Below, one piece after another: positions 6,232 to 8,543 of a DNA stretch of 8,543 nt. Location: NCBI GenBank assembly GCA_902803365.1, contig CADCPU010000026.1:1-8543 (forward strand), given 5' to 3'. How positions within the stretch are numbered: position 1 is the first letter of the stretch; each line of letters opens with the position of its first letter. Both the position numbers and the translations under genes were made by a program. This DNA comes from Oscillospiraceae bacterium (GTDB lineage: Bacteria; Bacillota_A; Clostridia; Saccharofermentanales; Saccharofermentanaceae). The notes below the pieces were generated by a model. That model saw nothing but the letters and a program-made list of their open reading frames with translations. It did not search any database and was not told the DNA's origin.

Positions 6232-7294
6232 CTTCGTAAAGATCAGACGTCTTTTGATTCAGGATGCGGCCATGCTCAAAGAAGCAGGGTTATACACAGG
6301 CTCGCGTCTTGAAGTCGAAGAGCGGATCAGAAGTATCATAGTAGACAGGACAAAACTTCCATATGTCGTTGAGATCCCGGACGGGGATAGCATGCACCTT
6401 GTATGCATCGCGGTCTTTATTCCTGTCGGAATCGATTCGGCCAACTATAATCTCTATCTTGATTTTGCTGACAGGTCTTCATTCGACGTGGTCGAGAAGA
6501 CGATCGACAGGCTGTTGTATAAGGCCTTTTTCGATAAGAAGATACATAAGGTAAGCCTTGTTATCGAACAGGATGACGAAGTGCTCGAAAACAGCGCGCT
6601 TGCCTGCGGTATGATCCAGGAAGCGATCCTTCATGACGAGATCAGGGTCTCGGAAGGAAAGTACAAGGACGCGGGTCTCTTTTACTGTCTGCTTCCTGAG
6701 TATCGCGGATATAATGTCGGATTTGTTCCGTTCCAGCGCGGTGTCTGCGCCGTATACGGTACCGACGAATATGTTGACAGGATAACTATCTTTCATTACG
6801 GAGAGAAGATCATTGATGATCTGGCTGCTTCTGTCGCAGGCTATCTGGATCTTCTTGATGATGAAGGATGCTTAAGGTCCCGCAACAGTGAGCAATATTC
6901 GCTTCTTGAAGACAGCGTCCTGCCTGATGAAGTAAGGAAAGCTGTTGAGCAGCTCAGGGAATACTTTATAAAGGATCGTACTGCTTTTGATATCAATTGC
7001 AGATTTATGACCGGCACTAGTTTTCAGCATCAAGTGTGGTATGCTCTTACGGATATCCCATACGGCTCGACTGTCAGTTACGAGGATATCGCATATAAGC
7101 TCACCGATGATCCGAATGAAGCCAGAAAGCTTACGAGGGCAGTCGGAGCAGCTTGTTCTGAGAATCCGATCCAGATCGCGATCCCTTGTCACAGGGTCAT
7201 CGGCAAGAACGGCAAACTCATCGGCTATGCTCAGGGAGTCGACATCAAGGATTTTCTCCTGCAGCATGAGTCATTATTCTTGACAATCATTTAA
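6224..7294 (+). CDS. GNAT-like domain fused to O6-alkylguanine-DNA alkyltransferase (Ogt/MGMT)
   Basis: The 356-residue protein has two parts. Residues 1 to about 160 resemble RimJ/RimL-type GNAT acetyltransferases (early LLIQDAAMLKEA, then a strand KVSLVIEQDDEV and the closing HDEIRVSEGKYKDAGLFYCL), but the glycine-rich acetyl-CoA loop is not visible where expected (about 82-95), so it may not acetylate. Residues from about 165 to 350 are an Ogt domain that moves the alkyl group from O6-alkylguanine onto a cysteine in a single-turnover repair reaction. The core is complete: GTSFQHQVW (264-272), PYGSTVSYEDIA with Tyr286, the arginine finger Arg305 in TRAVGAA, Asn314, the acceptor Cys322 in IPCHRVIG with His323, and Glu349 near the end. 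The ATG overlaps the upstream stop (ATGGGTAA) and has GGAGA 6 bases before it, implying translational coupling. The Ogt assignment is very strong; the GNAT assignment is moderate. Confidence 0.9.
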   Translation: MGNFVKIRRLLIQDAAMLKEAGLYTGSRLEVEERIRSIIVDRTKLPYVVEIPDGDSMHLVCIAVFIPVGIDSANYNLYLDFADRSSFDVVEKTIDRLLYKAFFDKKIHKVSLVIEQDDEVLENSALACGMIQEAILHDEIRVSEGKYKDAGLFYCLLPEYRGYNVGFVPFQRGVCAVYGTDEYVDRITIFHYGEKIIDDLAASVAGYLDLLDDEGCLRSRNSEQYSLLEDSVLPDEVRKAVEQLREYFIKDRTAFDINCRFMTGTSFQHQVWYALTDIPYGSTVSYEDIAYKLTDDPNEARKLTRAVGAACSENPIQIAIPCHRVIGKNGKLIGYAQGVDIKDFLLQHESLFLTII

Positions 7295-7306
7295 CGGAGG
7301 TTACAT

Positions 7307-7987
7307 ATGGCAAAGCATGATAAGACAGAGGTAGGACTTTCAACGTTATTAAATCCGGTTCCGGTAGTAATGATATCCTGTGCAGGTAAGGATCCTTCAG
7401 ATCCTGCACAGAGACCAAATATAATCACTGTTGCCTGGGCAGGCACGATCAATTCCGAGCCGCCTATGGTATCGATCTCGGTAAGAAAGAACCGTCATTC
7501 ACATAAGCTCATCAGCGAGACGGGCGAGTTCGTCATCAATCTCGTCAACAAATCCCTTTGTAAGCAGTGCGACCACTGCGGCGTCAGATCAGGTGCAGAC
7601 GAGGATAAGTTTGCCGTATTGAGCCTTAACGCCAAGAAAGCAAAGAATCTCGAATACGCTTATTCTATCGTGGAGAGCCCGGTCAATATTTCCTGTAAGG
7701 TAAAGGAAGTCAAGGAGCTCGGTTCTCACGACATGTTTATCGCGGAGATCGTAGGCATCGAAGCTGATTCTTATCTCCTCGACGAGAACGGCAAGCTCTG
7801 TCTTGATAAGGCAAAGATGGTTGCTTATAACCACGGTGAGTATTTTGTTTTGGGTGAGAAACTCGGTTTCTTCGGTTATTCCGTAGCGTCTCCTGAAGTC
7901 TTCGAAAACAGGATGGGATACAAGAAAGAGCGCGACAAGTACAAGAGACTTCGCGAAGCCGAGCCTAAGAAAGGAAAGAAGTTCTGA
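7307..7987 (+). CDS. Flavin reductase-like (FMN-binding split barrel) protein
   Basis: The 226-residue product belongs to the flavin reductase-like/flavoredoxin family, cytosolic FMN-binding proteins that reduce flavins or pass electrons. Family stretches are NPVPVVMISCA (16-26), PNIITVAWAGTINSEPPMVSIS (from 37), the RKNRHSHKLI phosphate-contact region (60-69), GEFVINL (73-79), CGVRSGADEDKF (91-102) and HDMFIAEIVGIEAD (141-154). An extra cysteine cluster, Cys85-x2-Cys88-x2-Cys91, precedes the CGVxSG motif. The C-terminus (about 205-226) is a highly basic Lys/Arg tail. GGAGG (7296-7300) lies 6 bases before the ATG, and the gene follows the GNAT-Ogt gene by 12 bases. Its stop shares one base with the next start (TGATG). 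Family is confident; the exact substrate and electron donor are not visible. Confidence 0.9.
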   Translation: MAKHDKTEVGLSTLLNPVPVVMISCAGKDPSDPAQRPNIITVAWAGTINSEPPMVSISVRKNRHSHKLISETGEFVINLVNKSLCKQCDHCGVRSGADEDKFAVLSLNAKKAKNLEYAYSIVESPVNISCKVKEVKELGSHDMFIAEIVGIEADSYLLDENGKLCLDKAKMVAYNHGEYFVLGEKLGFFGYSVASPEVFENRMGYKKERDKYKRLREAEPKKGKKF

Positions 7988-8543
7988 TGGATTTCGTTAA
8001 TATCTCCAAGAAAAATGAAGGCAAGTTTATCTGCCGTTACGATATCGAGTACAAGACTGCACTCGGCAACACAAAGATGTACGAGATGATCAGCCGCGAT
8101 AAGGATCTTAAGACTTTTGAAGATCTTACTGAGGTCAAGACTGACGCGGTTGTCCTCGTTATCCATAACAGCGACAAGAGCAAGATCCTCTTGAATCGTG
8201 AATTCCGCCTCGCCGTAGGTAAGTTTGTATATAACTTTCCTGCAGGGCTTGTCGACCCCGGCGAATCATTTGAAGTTGCTGCCAAGCGCGAACTGTGGGA
8301 AGAGACGGGACTTGATCTTGTTAAGATAAATGATGTTTGGCCTGTATCTTACAGTGCAGTTGGTGTCACCAACGAGACATCCGTTGTCGTAGAAGGCATT
8401 GCAGAAGGCACTTTTAAGCCGAGCACTTCTGATGAGGAAGAGATCGAAGCAGGCTGGTTTACGAAGGAAGAGGTTAGAGATCTTATGAAAAATGAGCCTT
8501 TTGCTTCAAGGACTCAGGCTTATTGTATGCTGTGGGCAAGGAA
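7987..8543 (+). CDS. Nudix hydrolase, ADP-ribose pyrophosphatase-like, 3' end cut off by the window
   Basis: The frame is open from the ATG at 7987 to the window end, giving 185 residues without a stop. A complete Nudix box spans residues 87-109: Gly87, Glu93, then Arg101-Glu102-Leu103 and Glu105-Glu106 with Gly108-Leu109, matching GX5EX7REUXEEXGU with all metal-binding glutamates. The preceding NREFRLAVGKFVYNFPAG resembles the family that hydrolyses ADP-ribose or related nucleotide sugars to AMP and a sugar phosphate, using Mg2+ in the cytosol. The later EEEIEAGWFTKEEV is the typical post-box segment. Nearly the whole domain is visible, so only a short C-terminus should be missing. The start overlaps the upstream stop by one base (TGATG), suggesting coupled translation; an AAGGA at 7971-7975 is rather far upstream. 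Family is secure, substrate inferred. Confidence 0.92.
   Translation, partial: MDFVNISKKNEGKFICRYDIEYKTALGNTKMYEMISRDKDLKTFEDLTEVKTDAVVLVIHNSDKSKILLNREFRLAVGKFVYNFPAGLVDPGESFEVAAKRELWEETGLDLVKINDVWPVSYSAVGVTNETSVVVEGIAEGTFKPSTSDEEEIEAGWFTKEEVRDLMKNEPFASRTQAYCMLWAR

Overview
The window reads as a piece of chromosome from an anaerobic Firmicute, most likely a gut or rumen member of the Clostridia. The grounds are strong GGAGG ribosome binding sites, secreted proteins with Thr/Ser/Glu/Pro-rich linkers, a clostripain-type peptidase, a short-type S-adenosylhomocysteine hydrolase, and a tRNA-Thr with encoded CCA and a U discriminator. The genus cannot be fixed from the sequence. No insertion sequence, phage gene or CRISPR array is visible, and nearly all supported genes lie on the + strand.

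Left part (1-2033): the C-terminal half of adenosylhomocysteinase (1-640) is followed after 34 bases by an unrecognised lipoprotein (675-1766). A clear intrinsic terminator closes that unit. The 267-base gap after it holds two copies of a 29-base repeat, each built on a 17-base palindrome, then an AT-rich palindrome and a promoter.

Middle part (2034-4857): a single gene encodes an 866-residue membrane-anchored, clostripain-like (C11) cysteine peptidase with His263 and Cys329 as the likely dyad. It ends at a bidirectional terminator that also serves a tRNA-Thr(CGU) gene read from the - strand (4699-4773). The tRNA promoter and the promoter of the next + strand gene overlap back to back within about 45 bases.

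Right part (4858-8543): four closely packed + strand genes look like one operon: a solute-binding-protein-like lipoprotein, a two-domain protein joining a GNAT-like N-terminus to an O6-alkylguanine-DNA alkyltransferase (Ogt/MGMT), a flavin reductase-like protein, and a Nudix hydrolase cut off by the window end. Two junctions overlap (8 bases and 1 base) and the third gap is 12 bases. Alkyltransferase, Nudix and flavin genes side by side suggest a damage-repair or nucleotide/redox housekeeping group, oddly headed by an envelope lipoprotein. The GNAT-Ogt fusion and its operon are the most interesting content here, followed by the palindromic repeats and the overlapping divergent promoters.
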